DNA of 64,000 nucleotides from Acidimicrobiales bacterium (GTDB taxonomy: Bacteria; Actinomycetota; Acidimicrobiia; Acidimicrobiales; Iamiaceae): the NCBI GenBank assembly GCA_035547835.1, contig DASZTW010000012.1, positions 1 through 64,000 of the forward strand, written 5' to 3'. Of this stretch, positions 35,261 through 50,926 are shown one piece after another. Every line of letters starts with the position of its first letter. The first letter of the stretch is position 1. The notes beneath the pieces are model-generated. The model saw only the letters and a list, made by a program, of their open reading frames with translations, did no database searches and was not told where the DNA came from. Position numbers and translations under genes: made by a program.

Positions 35261-36412
35261 GTGCCCGCCATCATCTCGGTCGACGATCACCTGATCGAGC
35301 CGCCTGACCTGTTCGACGGCCGCATGCCGGCGTCGCTGGCCGATCGGGCGCCGGCCGTCCACGAGGCTGACGACGGCACGCAGTACTGGCAGTTCGACGG
35401 CCAGCAGTACCCGAACGTCGGGCTCAACGCCGTGGTCGGCCGTCCCCGCGACCAGTGGAGCATGGACCCGGCCCGCTTCGACGAGATGCGGCCCGGCTGC
35501 TTCGACATCGACGCCCGTGTGGCCGACATGGACCAGGCCGGCATCTGGGCATCCGTGTGCTTCCCATCGCTGATCGCCGGGTTTGCCGGCACCGTGTTCT
35601 CGCGGTGCTCGGACCCGGAGCTCGGCCTGGCATGTGTGCGGGCGTGGAACGACTGGCACGCCGAGGTGTGGGCCGGCACGCACCCCGAGCGGATCGTCCC
35701 GCTGCAGATTCCCTGGTTGGCCGACCCGGCTGTCGCCGCGGTCGAGGTGCGAGCCAACGCCGCTCGGGGGTTCAAAGCTGTGAGCTTCCCCGAGTTCCCC
35801 ACCAGAGTCGGCTGCCCGAGCCTGCGCACCGGCGCATGGGACCCGTTCTTCGCGGCGTGCGCGGAGACGGGCACGGTGCTGTGCCTCCACACGGGATCGG
35901 CGGGCTGGGCGCCGCTGTCGTCCGACGACTTGCCGTTCGAGGCGTTCCCGACCCTGTTCCCGGCCAACGCCTACCTCGCGGCCAACGAGTGGTTGTGGTC
36001 GGGCGTGCCGATCCGCCACCCCGAGTTGCGGATCGCGCTGAGCGAAGGCGGCATCGGCTGGGTGCCGATGTTCTACGACCGGGTCGACTACGTGCTCGAC
36101 CACTCGGCGTCGGGCGCCGAGAGCCAGGCCTGGTCCGGCGACCTGCGACCCAGCGAGGTGGCGGCCCGCAGCTTCTGGTACTGCACGATCGACGACCCGT
36201 CGGTGATGGCCCTGCGCGAGCGGATCGGCGTCGACCACATCTGCCTGGAGACCGATTACCCCCACGCCGACTCCACGTGGCCCGACAGCCAAGCGGTCGT
36301 CGCCGCCACGCTCGGTCACTTGCCCGGAGCGGAGCGGACCGCGATCTGCGCCGGCAACGCGGCCGCGCTGTTCGGCCACCCGCTTCCTCCCGCCGGTTGG
36401 GGGACCGACTGA
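35261..36412 (+). CDS. Amidohydrolase_2-family metal-dependent hydrolase
   Basis: A 383-residue TIM-barrel hydrolase or decarboxylase of the ACMSD/amidohydrolase_2 type. SVDDHLIEPPDLFDGRMP gives the first metal site, CLHTGSAG a His ligand, and CLETDYPHADSTWPDS the metal Asp and following His. In actinobacteria such genes accompany acyl-CoA and aromatic acid breakdown. GTG 35261 is favoured because conserved sequence begins there and a promoter-like element lies directly upstream, implying a very short leader. It overlaps the next gene by one base (TGATG). Confidence 0.82.
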   Translation: MPAIISVDDHLIEPPDLFDGRMPASLADRAPAVHEADDGTQYWQFDGQQYPNVGLNAVVGRPRDQWSMDPARFDEMRPGCFDIDARVADMDQAGIWASVCFPSLIAGFAGTVFSRCSDPELGLACVRAWNDWHAEVWAGTHPERIVPLQIPWLADPAVAAVEVRANAARGFKAVSFPEFPTRVGCPSLRTGAWDPFFAACAETGTVLCLHTGSAGWAPLSSDDLPFEAFPTLFPANAYLAANEWLWSGVPIRHPELRIALSEGGIGWVPMFYDRVDYVLDHSASGAESQAWSGDLRPSEVAARSFWYCTIDDPSVMALRERIGVDHICLETDYPHADSTWPDSQAVVAATLGHLPGAERTAICAGNAAALFGHPLPPAGWGTD

Positions 36413-38121
36413 TGCTCGATGTGCGGTTCGCGGGTGCGACGTTGGTCGACGGCACCGGCGCGCCCGCCCGGCTGGCCGACGTCGGTGTGCGCCACGGGCG
36501 CGTGGTCGCGATCCGCGACCCCGGCGCCCTCGACGAACCGGCGGTGCAGCACGTCGATGCGACCGGGCTCGTGTTGGCGCCCGGCTTCGTCGACCTGCAC
36601 ACGCACTACGACGCGCAGCTCTGCTGGGACCCCACCGCCAGCCCATCGCCGTTGCACGGGGTGACGACGGTGCTCGGCGGCAACTGCGGTTTCACGATCG
36701 CGCCGGCCGGCCCCGACCACGCCGACTACCTCATGCGGATGCTCGCCCGCGTCGAGGGCATGCCGATCGAGGCGCTGTCGGCCGGGCTCGCATGGGACTG
36801 GAACAGCTTCGGCGACTGGTTGGGTGGCCTCGAGGGATCGATCGCGGTGAACGCCGGGTTCCTGGTCGGCCACTCCGCGCTGCGGCGGGTGGTGATGGGC
36901 GACGACGCCATCGGCTCGCCGGCGACCCCTGAGCAGGTGGCGGCCATGGTCGCCTTGCTGCGCCGGTCGCTGAACGAAGGCGGCCTCGGCTTGTCGACGT
37001 CGCAAGCAGGCACCCACCGCGACCGCGACGGGAACCCTGTGCCGTCGCGGGCCGCTGGCCGCGACGAGCTGCTCGCGCTGGCCGGCGTGCTGGCGGACGT
37101 GCCGGGCATGTCGGTGTCGCTCGTGCCGGCCGGGAGCCTCGGCCAGTTCAGCGACGACGAGGTGCGACTCCTCACCGACCTGTCGCTCGCCTCCCGCGCG
37201 GCCGTCAACTGGAACGTGCTCGGGGTGTCGGCCGGGAACCCGGCGCAACACGAGCACCAGCTCGCCGCGTCGGACCACGCGACCGCGCACGGCGCGACCG
37301 TGGTGGCGCTCACGCTCCCGCACCGGATGCAGATGCGGCTGAGCTTGCGCTCCGGCTTCCTGTTCGACTCCTTGCCGGGCTGGGCCGAGTTCATCGGCCT
37401 ACCCGTTCCCGAACGGATCGCGGCGTTGGGCGACCCCGGCGTCCGCCGGCGGCTCGACGCTGGCGCACGGTCCGACGAAGCCGGGTTGCTCAGAGCGCTG
37501 GCCGACTGGGGACGGTTCGCGATCGTCGAGACGTTCGACCCGGCCAACGCGGGGCTGGAAGGTCGCACCCTCCGCGACGTCGCAGCGGAGCGGGGCGGCG
37601 ACCCGTTCGACGTGCTGTGCGACGTGGTGGTCGCCGACGACCTCCGCACCGGTCTCGATCCCCGGTTCATGGTCGACCAACCCGGCGACGCCGAAGCACG
37701 CGCCGCGGTGTGGGCCGATCCGCGCACGGTCATCGGCGGGTCCGACGCCGGTGCCCACCTCGACATGATGTGCGGCGCGGTGGCCACCACGTCGTTGCTG
37801 GCAGAAGGGGTGCGCGACCACCAGGTCATCTCGCTGGAGGAAGCCGTCCGCCAGCTCACCGACGTGCCGGCGCGGCTGTACGGACTCGATGGCAGAGGCC
37901 AAGTGCGCGAGGGGTGGCACGCCGACCTCGTCCTGTTCGACCCCGACACGGTGGCGCCCGGGCCGGTCCGCACCCGCGACGACCTGCCCGGAGGAGCCGC
38001 ACGCCTCTACGCCGAATCTGAGGGGATCCAATCGGTGTGGGTGAACGGCTCGGCCATCGTGCGCGACGGGGCGTTCACGGGCTCGACGCCCGGGACCGTG
38101 TTGCGATCAGGGGGAACGTGA
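36412..38121 (+). CDS. N-acyl-D-amino-acid deacylase-like amidohydrolase
   Basis: A 569-residue member of the D-aminoacylase branch. VLAPGFVDLHTHYDAQLCWD carries the HxH metal pair, GVTTVLGGNCGFTIAP is the branch signature (metal Cys region), GHSALR follows, and GGSDAGAHLDMM supplies the catalytic Asp. WHADLVLFDPDTV and VWVNGSAIVRDG are the C-terminal beta-domain. It would release an acid from an N-acyl D-amino acid or related amide. ATG 36412 shares a base with the upstream stop. Confidence 0.88.
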   Translation: MLDVRFAGATLVDGTGAPARLADVGVRHGRVVAIRDPGALDEPAVQHVDATGLVLAPGFVDLHTHYDAQLCWDPTASPSPLHGVTTVLGGNCGFTIAPAGPDHADYLMRMLARVEGMPIEALSAGLAWDWNSFGDWLGGLEGSIAVNAGFLVGHSALRRVVMGDDAIGSPATPEQVAAMVALLRRSLNEGGLGLSTSQAGTHRDRDGNPVPSRAAGRDELLALAGVLADVPGMSVSLVPAGSLGQFSDDEVRLLTDLSLASRAAVNWNVLGVSAGNPAQHEHQLAASDHATAHGATVVALTLPHRMQMRLSLRSGFLFDSLPGWAEFIGLPVPERIAALGDPGVRRRLDAGARSDEAGLLRALADWGRFAIVETFDPANAGLEGRTLRDVAAERGGDPFDVLCDVVVADDLRTGLDPRFMVDQPGDAEARAAVWADPRTVIGGSDAGAHLDMMCGAVATTSLLAEGVRDHQVISLEEAVRQLTDVPARLYGLDGRGQVREGWHADLVLFDPDTVAPGPVRTRDDLPGGAARLYAESEGIQSVWVNGSAIVRDGAFTGSTPGTVLRSGGT

Positions 38122-38813
38122 TGGGGATCGTCGACCGGCTGAGGACCGAGGACGTCACCATCGACGCCCTGCCGCCACCGCCGACGGTGCGGTCGGTCCT
38201 CGAACGCTTCGGTCGCAAGTTCGTGACCGACTCGATCATCCCGTTCGCGCTGTTCCTCGGCCTCAACAGCTGGGTTGGGCTCGGCTGGGCGATGGTGGCC
38301 GGCACGATCTGGTCGATCGGGCTGATCGTGGTGCGACGCCGCCGCGGCGAAGCAGCTGGCGCGCTGGTGTGGATCAGCCTCTGCTTCGTGCTGGTCCGCG
38401 GCGCCGCCGGCCTGTTGACCTCGTCGGGCACCGTCTACTTCGGCCCGGGTGTGGCCACGAACTTCCTCGTGGCGCTGGCGTTCGTCGTGTCGGTGCTCGT
38501 GCGGCGCCCGCTCGTCGGCTACATCGCCCTGGTCTTCTATCCGTTCCCCGACGAGATCCGCTCGCACGACGCGTACCGCCGGGCGTTCTCCCGCCTGTCG
38601 CTGGCGTGGGCCGCGCTGCTGGTGGCCACGGGAACGGCGCAAGGCGTCGCGCTGCTCACCGCGTCGACCAACCAGTTCCTGCTGGTGCGGTCGGCCGGCT
38701 GGCCGTTCACGGCGGGGCTGTTCGTGTTCTCGCTCGGCTACCCGCGCCGCTGCTTCAAGCGGGACCCCGAGCTCGGACCGTGGGTGCTGGCCGCCGAAGG
38801 CGCGGGCGGCTGA
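38121..38813 (+). CDS. VC0807/DUF3159-type membrane protein
   Basis: A 230-residue integral membrane protein with about six helices between residues 40 and 215. FALFLGLNSWVGLGWAMVAG, WSIGLIVVRRRRGE, TNFLVALAFVVSVLVRRPLVGY and RRAFSRLSLAWAALL match the VC0807/DUF3159 pattern. Function is unknown. GTG 38118 is an alternative start, but the ATG at 38121 has a GGGGA ribosome site at good distance. It is the last gene of the three-gene amidohydrolase operon. Confidence 0.72.
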   Translation: MGIVDRLRTEDVTIDALPPPPTVRSVLERFGRKFVTDSIIPFALFLGLNSWVGLGWAMVAGTIWSIGLIVVRRRRGEAAGALVWISLCFVLVRGAAGLLTSSGTVYFGPGVATNFLVALAFVVSVLVRRPLVGYIALVFYPFPDEIRSHDAYRRAFSRLSLAWAALLVATGTAQGVALLTASTNQFLLVRSAGWPFTAGLFVFSLGYPRRCFKRDPELGPWVLAAEGAGG

Positions 38814-38825
38814 GCCGGGGACCGG

Positions 38826-45071
<6,246 letters not shown>

Positions 45072-45075
<4 letters not shown>

Positions 45076-45875
45076 GCCGTCGCCCAGATGAGGTGGTCGA
45101 CCAACGCTTGCTCCCATTCGGCGCGGTGGGTGAGCTGGGGGGAGTGGTACGCGCCGTCGATGATGACCACGCGGCCGTTGGCGACACCCTTGCCCATGGC
45201 GTCGGCGTGGTCCACCAGCGGGTGGTCCTTGCTGCCGGCGAGCACGGTGGTGGGGCAGGTGATCTCGCCGAGTCGGCCGTCGACCTCCGTCCGCTCGTCG
45301 AACAAGTCGACGCCGAGACCCTTGTACGCGTACGGGTCGACCGCCGCGTCCATGACGGCCTTGCGGGCCTGCCAATCGGCGGGCGTGCGGGCGTCGATGA
45401 GGCTGCGCTCGTCGCTCGGGAGGTCCGGTCGGCCGTCGGTGGCCGGGTCGAACTTGGCGAAGTGGTCGCGGACGATGCCGACGATGTCGTCGCTCCCGAA
45501 GCCGGCCGATGTGGTGTCCATCAAGACGAGCGAATGGACGAGGTCGGGTCGGGCGAGCGTGACGCCGAGGACCACGCGACCGCCCATCGAGTGGCCGAGC
45601 AGGTCAACCGGGGGATGGGCCACCGCCTCCAGCCAGGCGATGAAGTCGGCCACCAGTTGGTCGATCGTGTAGCCGTCGAGCCGGCCGGTCTTGGTGGACT
45701 CGCCGTGGCCGCGGTGGTCGACGGTGAGCACGGGCCGGGTCGCTGCCAGCGAGGGGACCGACAGGGCGAAATCGTGCGAGGAGCCGGTGAAGCCGTGGCA
45801 CAGCACCAGCTCGCGCCCCTCGTCGGGGCCGGCGCGACCGCCGGCCAAGTCGACGCCGTTGACCGTCGTGACCAT
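45072..45875 (-). CDS. Alpha/beta-hydrolase
   Basis: A 267-residue alpha/beta-hydrolase. LCHGFTGSSHDF is the oxyanion loop, VDHRGHGEST the following strand-turn, LLGHSMGGRV the nucleophile elbow, SKDHPLVD the acid region and GAYHSPQ the catalytic His. ATG 45875 has a GGGGGAG ribosome site. It is the first gene of the operon that continues with GH3, beta-galactosidase and galT. It might cleave an ester on the imported sugar; this is only inferred from position. Confidence 0.8.
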
Positions 45876-45903
45876 GTGTCCGCTCCCCCGGTGGGACAAA
45901 ATT

Positions 45904-45917
45904 CTAGCGATCGATAG
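45904..45917. promoter_or_regulatory. Near-palindrome in a divergent promoter
   Basis: CTAGCGATCGATAG (12 of 14 positions symmetric) lies in an AT-richer stretch between the galactoside operon start (45875) and the crotonase start (45959). The position would suit an operator shared by both directions, but this is a single site with no second copy found. Confidence 0.35.
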
Positions 45918-45958
45918 GTTTCTTTACGGGCGGGCGCCTGTCAAGCAGAGTGACCGCC

Positions 45959-46765
45959 ATGACCGATCTGTACGCCGACTTCCCCGACCTCCGCTTCGAC
46001 CGTCCCGCCGACGGTGTGCTGCGCATCACCTTGGAGGGCCCCGGGCTGAACTCGGTGAACCCGGCCATGCACGGCCAGATCGCCGACGTGTGGCGCACCG
46101 TAGACCGCGACCCCGACACGCGCGTCGCGCTGCTGCGAGGCGCCGGCAAGGCGTTCTCGGCCGGCGGCAGCTTCGACCTGATCGACTCGATCACCGACGA
46201 CTACGCCGCCCGCCTCCGCGTGCTGCGCGAGGCGCGTGACCTCGTGTTCAACGTGATCGACTGCTCCAAGCCGATCGTGTCGGCGATGCACGGACCCGCT
46301 GTCGGCGCCGGCCTGGTGGCGGGGCTGCTGGCCGATGTGTCGGTGGTGGGACGGACCGCCCGCATCATCGACGGCCACACCCGTCTCGGCGTCGCCGCCG
46401 GCGACCATGCAGCCATCTGTTGGCCGCTGCTGTGCGGGATGGCGAAGGCGAAGTACTACCTGCTCACGTGCGACACGCTCACCGGCGAGGAGGCCGAACG
46501 CATCGGGTTGGTGTCGATCTGCGTCGACGACGACCAGGTCCAGGAGCGAGCGTTGGCGGTGGCCGTCCAGCTCGCCGGCGGCGCCCAGGCCGCGATCCGT
46601 TGGACCAAGCACACGCTCAACCACTGGTACCGGTCCCAAGGCGCCGTCTTCGACGCGTCGGTGGCGTACGAGTTCCTCGGCTTCGGCGGCCCCGACGCCC
46701 GCGAAGGCCTCGCCAGCCACGTCGACAAGCGCGACCCCCACTTCACCGGCCCCACCTCCGAATGA
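45959..46765 (+). CDS. Enoyl-CoA hydratase/isomerase family protein
   Basis: A 268-residue crotonase. [34 protein letters not shown] (oxyanion hole, with Ser-Ala-Gly-Gly) and [21 protein letters not shown] are family boxes; [20 protein letters not shown] replaces the usual Gly-rich helix with a His-containing variant, so the reaction may not be plain hydration. ATG 45959 is favoured over GTG 45950. It is divergent from the galactoside operon and stands alone. Confidence 0.85.
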   Translation: MTDLYADFPDLRFDRPADGVLRITLEGPGLNSVNPAMHGQIADVWRTVDRDPDTRVALLRGAGKAFSAGGSFDLIDSITDDYAARLRVLREARDLVFNVIDCSKPIVSAMHGPAVGAGLVAGLLADVSVVGRTARIIDGHTRLGVAAGDHAAICWPLLCGMAKAKYYLLTCDTLTGEEAERIGLVSICVDDDQVQERALAVAVQLAGGAQAAIRWTKHTLNHWYRSQGAVFDASVAYEFLGFGGPDAREGLASHVDKRDPHFTGPTSE

Positions 46766-46817
46766 GGAGGTCGGCCTCCGCCCCGATCGTGGGGGGCCTG
46801 GCCTCCACCCCGATCGT

Positions 46818-46865
46818 GCTGTGAGCACTTCGCCACGTCCTGGGTGGTCAACTGCTCACAACAGC
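46818..46865. repeat. 45-bp palindrome family B copy 3, degenerate
   Basis: It opens with GCTGTGAGCACTTCGCCAC and closes with GTGGTCAACTGCTCACAACA. Fourteen of 17 inner positions pair, and a 2-base insertion disrupts the outer stem. It lies downstream of the crotonase gene and upstream of a GTCAGGTG tandem repeat. Just before it, GGCCTCC-N-CCCCGATCGTG is duplicated (46772-46816). Confidence 0.72.
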
Positions 46866-46917
46866 GGTTGTTGTTGTGGGTGGGATGGGTGGGAGATGGG
46901 TGAGGTGGGTGGGCGGC

Positions 46918-46962
46918 GTCAGGTGCGGTGGCGACAGGTGCGGTGGCGTCAGGTGAGGTGGG
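46918..46962. repeat. 15-bp tandem repeat running into a stop codon
   Basis: Three units of GTCAGGTGCGGTGGC type (46918-46932, 46933-46947, 46948-46962). The third contains the TCA that is the stop codon of the minus-strand LLM gene (46949-46951). The bases before it (46866-46917) are GGGT-rich and carry no gene. Confidence 0.85.
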
Positions 46963-47821
46963 GGATGACGTCGCGGCCGAAGCCGTCGAGGGTGGCGACG
47001 TCGGCGAAGTCGGTGAACCAGGCGTACGTCCGCTCGACGCCTCGCGCGGCGAGCGACTGGAGCTGGTCGACGAGCTCGGGGCCGGTGCCGGACAGCCGTC
47101 CCCGGCCCATGTCGGCGAACCGTGCCGCGGCCTTGCCCTCGACGTCGGCCCGCTGGGTCTCGCTCGGGATGTACGTGACCATCTGCTGGACCGACACCCG
47201 TGCGGAGCCGGCGAGCGGGCGCCGTTCGTCGAGCCGCCTGACCTCGTGGATCGGCAGGTTCCACCACGTGGCGTGCTGGGCGACGAGCTGCATCATGCGA
47301 GGCCCGGCCGCGCCGATGACGATCGGCACCGGCGCGGTGGGGACGGGGAGCTGGTGGCCGTGGTGGATGTGGTGGAACGTGCCGTCGTAATCGAACGGCT
47401 CGCCCGACCACAGGCCCTTCAGGACGTCGAGGGTCTCGCCGAGGCGGGTCACCCGGTCGCCGGCCGACCTCGGCGTGATGCCGTACAGCCCGAACTCGGT
47501 GGGCACCGACCCGGCGCCGATGCCGAGCTCGAAGCGTCCGCCGGACGCGTGGTCGAGGGCCACCACCTGCTGGGCCAGCACCGCGGGTTGGCGGAAGGCG
47601 TCGCACAGCACGAGGTGGCCGACCTTCAGCGTGGCCGTGTGGGCGATGAGCCACTGGGCCGTGAACATCGCCTCGTACATCGGGTGGCCCGACGCGAGCG
47701 GCGGCTCGAGGTGGTCCATCAGCGCGATCCCGGCGAACCCGGCGGCCTCGGCGGCGCGTGCTCTGTCGGCCAGATCGTCGAGCGACATCCGCATCTGCGG
47801 CAGGAAGACCCACACCTCCAT
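46949..47821 (-). CDS. LLM-class F420-dependent oxidoreductase
   Basis: A 290-residue luciferase-like TIM barrel. MEVWVFLPQMRMS, MDHLEPPLASGHPMYEAMF, KVGHLVLCDAFRQPAVLAQQ and DHASGGRFELGIGAGSVPTEF are the family segments; the last is typical of F420 users. The substrate is unknown. The ATG overlaps the upstream hydrolase stop by one base, so the two are cotranscribed. It is only distantly like the LLM protein at 28613. Confidence 0.85.
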   Translation of the reverse strand: MEVWVFLPQMRMSLDDLADRARAAEAAGFAGIALMDHLEPPLASGHPMYEAMFTAQWLIAHTATLKVGHLVLCDAFRQPAVLAQQVVALDHASGGRFELGIGAGSVPTEFGLYGITPRSAGDRVTRLGETLDVLKGLWSGEPFDYDGTFHHIHHGHQLPVPTAPVPIVIGAAGPRMMQLVAQHATWWNLPIHEVRRLDERRPLAGSARVSVQQMVTYIPSETQRADVEGKAAARFADMGRGRLSGTGPELVDQLQSLAARGVERTYAWFTDFADVATLDGFGRDVIPHLT

Positions 47822-48705
47822 CAGCTGCTCCGCTCGCCAGACCGGACTCGCTCGAGGAACGACACGACGGCATCGTTGAACGAGTCGTTGCGGTCACCGG
47901 CCACCATGTGCCCCGCGCCGGCGACGTCGGCGAACTCGGCGTGCGGGACGAGCTCCAGCAGCTCCTTCGCCCCTTGTTCTGACAGCAGGTCGCTCATGCG
48001 GCCGCGCACCAACAGCGTGGGGACGGTGAGGTTGCGAGCGGCTTGCTGGAGGCGGTCGGGCCGCAGCATCGACGACCGGGTCTCATCGTCGGAGCCGAGC
48101 GGGCCGCGGATGAAGCGTGGGTCCCAGTGCCACACCCAGCGCCCGTCCTTGCGTTGGCGCAAGTTCTTGCGGAGCCCGCTCAGGTCGTTGGGGCGGGGGC
48201 GGTGCGGGTTGTACGCGGCCACCGCGTCGGCTGCTTGTTCCAGCGTGGCGAAACCGTCCGGCGCGCCGTTCATGAAGTCCTTGATGCGGTCGACCCCGGC
48301 CGGCTCCACTCGCGGGGCCACGTCGACCAGAACCAGCCCGGCCGCCAGCGGTCCGTCGTCGGGCGACGCCTCGCCGATGGCCACCAGCGACGACAGGCCG
48401 CCGAGCGACGCACCCACCAGCACCGGTGGCGTGGCGAACGATCGGGCCACCGTGGCGACGTCGCCCGAGAAGGCGTCGATCGAGTAGTCGCCGTCCTCGA
48501 CCCAGTCGCTCTCGCCGTGGCCGCGGAGGTCCATCGTGTAGGCGTGCCACCCGTTGGACGCCAACGTGGCGAGGGTGGTGCCCCACGCATGGCGGGTCTG
48601 GCCCCCACCGTGGAGCAGCACCACCGGGTGGCCGGCCGGGTCACCTGCGACGTCGGCCACGAGACGGTTCCCGTCCCGGCCGGTGAGTTCGGTCTTCTGC
48701 GTCAC
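47821..48705 (-). CDS. Alpha/beta-hydrolase
   Basis: A 294-residue alpha/beta-hydrolase with LLHGGGQTRHAWG, MDLRGHGESDWVEDGDYS, VGASLGGLSSL (nucleophile Ser in GASLGG), RGRMSDLLSE (acid region) and GAGHMVAGDRN (His). The cap region contains WHWDPRFIRGP, common in the actinobacterial peroxidase/esterase branch. It heads a two-gene unit with the LLM oxidoreductase and is divergent from hyuA across a family A palindrome. Confidence 0.83.
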   Translation of the reverse strand: MTQKTELTGRDGNRLVADVAGDPAGHPVVLLHGGGQTRHAWGTTLATLASNGWHAYTMDLRGHGESDWVEDGDYSIDAFSGDVATVARSFATPPVLVGASLGGLSSLVAIGEASPDDGPLAAGLVLVDVAPRVEPAGVDRIKDFMNGAPDGFATLEQAADAVAAYNPHRPRPNDLSGLRKNLRQRKDGRWVWHWDPRFIRGPLGSDDETRSSMLRPDRLQQAARNLTVPTLLVRGRMSDLLSEQGAKELLELVPHAEFADVAGAGHMVAGDRNDSFNDAVVSFLERVRSGERSS

Positions 48706-48727
48706 CAGACCGTTTTAGTGGCCCCTT

Positions 48728-48781
48728 CCGTTCTGGGCTGCTTTCTACGCGTCCCAACGCGTCGTTTTCAGCCCAGAACGG
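48728..48781. repeat. 54-bp palindrome, family A copy 3 (core inverted)
   Basis: Arms CCGTTCTGGGCTG (48728-48740) and CAGCCCAGAACGG (48769-48781) pair perfectly around 28 bases. The core reads ACGCGT-CCCA-ACGCGT, which is the reverse complement of the core in copies 1 and 2, while the rest of the loop keeps their orientation. It lies between two divergent genes, so it is not simply a terminator. Confidence 0.88.
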
Positions 48782-48807
48782 GTGAGCGTACGATGGCGGG
48801 GCGTACA

Positions 48808-48821
48808 TGACACGCGTGTCA
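48808..48821. promoter_or_regulatory. Perfect 14-bp palindrome before hyuA
   Basis: TGACACGCGTGTCA is fully symmetric and ends 24 bases before the hyuA ATG. The TGAC-N6-GTCA frame recurs in the hyuB/ligase spacer and before the amidohydrolase at 35261. This is the best copy and the likely high-affinity operator of a dimeric repressor. Confidence 0.62.
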
Positions 48822-48845
48822 GCATTGGCTTCGGGGGAGACGACG

Positions 48846-50903
48846 ATGGCCTACCGGATCGGGATCGATGTCGGCGGGACCTTCACCGACTGCGTCCTGT
48901 GCCGCGACGACGGCTCCGTGGTGCTCGAGAAGGCTCCCACCACACCGGCCGACCAGAGCGACGGGGTGCTCGCCGGGCTCGGACAGCTCGCGGCGGTCGA
49001 AGGGCTGTCGGTTGCCGAGCTGCTCGACCGCACGCACACGATCGTCCACGGCACGACCACGGGCGACAACACGATGATCCAGATGTCGGGCGCGCCGGTC
49101 GGCTTGCTGGTCACCGAAGGGTTCCGTGACGAGATCGAGTTCCGCCGCTGCTACAAGGAGGACATCTGGGACCCTTCGCTGCCGCCGCCTGATCCCATTG
49201 CCCGGCGTCGCGTGCGGCTCGAGATCCCCGAGCGGATGACGGCCGAGGGCGACATCGAGACGCCGCTCGACGAGGGGGCGGTGCGCAAGGCCACCGTGCG
49301 GCTGCGCGACTTCGGCGTCACCTCGATCGCGGTGAGCTTCCTGCACAGCTACCTCAACCCTGCGCACGAGCGGCGCGCCCGAGAGCTCGTGCTCGACGAG
49401 TTCCCCGATGTCGAGATGATCTCGCTCTCGCACGAGGTGCTGCCCAAGCCGCCGGAGTTCGAGCGCACGTCCACCACGCTGGTGAACGCCTACGTCGGCC
49501 CGCCCATCGCCAAGTACCTCGGCCGGTTGGCCGCCCGGCTGCGGGAAGCGGGTTACCGCGCGGAGCTGCTGATCGCCACGTCGGCCGGCGGCGTGACCAC
49601 CGCGGAGCAGGCCTCGGCGCGTGCCGTCGCCACGATCGGGTCGGGACCGACCGGCGGCGTCACGGCCGCGGCCCGATCCGCGCGCGAGGCCGGCCTCGGC
49701 GACGTGGTCAGCGTCGACATGGGCGGTACCAGCTACGACCTGTGCCTGATCCGCGCCGGCCATCCCGAGGTGAAGCTCGACTGGAACTGGCGACACCGGT
49801 ACTGCATCGCCATCCCGATGGTCGACATCGCAGCCATCGGCGCGGGCGGCGGGTCGATCGCCTGGGAGGAAGGCGGCGTGCAGCACGTGGGCCCGCAGTC
49901 GGCGGGCAGCGAGCCCGGCCCGGTCTGCTACGGCCGGGGCGGCACCGAGCCCACCGTCACCGACGCCGACCTCGTGCTCGGCCGGCTCGACCCGTCGTCG
50001 TTCGCCAACTCCCGCATGACGCTCGACGTCGGCGCAGCACGCGCGGCGCTGGCGAAGCTGGGCGAGCAGTTGGGGCTCGACGGGCTCGGCGCCGCGCAGG
50101 CCACTGTCCGGCTCGTCGACGCGCTGATGGCCGACGCGGTCCGCCGCGAGCTCTCCCTCGCCGGTGCCGATCCGCGTGACTTGTCGCTGGTCGCGTTCGG
50201 CGGGATGGGCGCGGTCCACGCCACGACGCAAGCCGCGCTGCTCGGCATGCGCCAGGTGCTGGTCCCGCGCGGCGCGGCCGGCCTGTCCGCTGCGGGGCTC
50301 CTGTCGGCCGATCATGTCGTCGACGACCAGCGCGGCCACGTCACCCCGTGGCGCGAAGCCGACCTCTCCGTGCTCACCGCGCTCGCCGACGAGCTGCGCG
50401 CCGGTGCCACCGAGGAGCTGCGCACTGCGGGGGTGCCCGACGAGCGCATGCGGTTCAACTGGTCGCTGCTGCTCGTGTACCCGGGCCAGACGTTCGACGT
50501 CCCGATCCCCGTCGATGACCCGTTCGACGTCGAGGGTGCGGTCACCGAGTTCCACCGCCGCAACGAGGAGGCCCGGCTGATCGAAGCCCGCGCCCAAGAA
50601 CCGATCCTGCGCGGGGTGCGCCTCACCGCCGTCGGCGAGGTCGACAAGCCTGCCACGCCCGCAGTCCCGCCGGCCGCCACCTCGCTGGAGCCGATCGCCC
50701 GGCGCGACATCTGGCTCGAGGGCGAGTGGCGCCGAGACGCGCCGGTCTACGACGAGGCCGCCATGGCGCCGGGTTCCGCCGTGACGGGTCCGGCCGCGGT
50801 CCAAGGCCCGTTCACCACCGTGATCCTCCGCCCCGGCGACCGCGCGGAGGCCACCGCGGCTGGCGACCTGTTGATCGACGTCGCCCCGCTCGTCACCGCG
50901 TAA
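48846..50903 (+). CDS. hyuA: Hydantoinase/oxoprolinase family subunit A
   Basis: A 685-residue ATP-binding subunit of the N-methylhydantoinase, 5-oxoprolinase and acetone/acetophenone-carboxylase superfamily. YRIGIDVGGTFTDCVL is the N-terminal phosphate loop, HGTTTGDNTMIQ the next, SGPTGGVTAAA and VDMGGTSYDLCLI the second half of the actin-like fold, and FGGMGAVHA a late family box. ATG 48846 has a GGGGGAG ribosome site. Its partner hyuB is on the opposite strand, converging from 53903. The substrate is unknown; acyl-CoA neighbours suggest catabolism of a ketone, lactam or similar compound. Confidence 0.9.
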   Translation: MAYRIGIDVGGTFTDCVLCRDDGSVVLEKAPTTPADQSDGVLAGLGQLAAVEGLSVAELLDRTHTIVHGTTTGDNTMIQMSGAPVGLLVTEGFRDEIEFRRCYKEDIWDPSLPPPDPIARRRVRLEIPERMTAEGDIETPLDEGAVRKATVRLRDFGVTSIAVSFLHSYLNPAHERRARELVLDEFPDVEMISLSHEVLPKPPEFERTSTTLVNAYVGPPIAKYLGRLAARLREAGYRAELLIATSAGGVTTAEQASARAVATIGSGPTGGVTAAARSAREAGLGDVVSVDMGGTSYDLCLIRAGHPEVKLDWNWRHRYCIAIPMVDIAAIGAGGGSIAWEEGGVQHVGPQSAGSEPGPVCYGRGGTEPTVTDADLVLGRLDPSSFANSRMTLDVGAARAALAKLGEQLGLDGLGAAQATVRLVDALMADAVRRELSLAGADPRDLSLVAFGGMGAVHATTQAALLGMRQVLVPRGAAGLSAAGLLSADHVVDDQRGHVTPWREADLSVLTALADELRAGATEELRTAGVPDERMRFNWSLLLVYPGQTFDVPIPVDDPFDVEGAVTEFHRRNEEARLIEARAQEPILRGVRLTAVGEVDKPATPAVPPAATSLEPIARRDIWLEGEWRRDAPVYDEAAMAPGSAVTGPAAVQGPFTTVILRPGDRAEATAAGDLLIDVAPLVTA

Positions 50904-50926
50904 GGCGGCCTCACGCCGGTCCTGCG

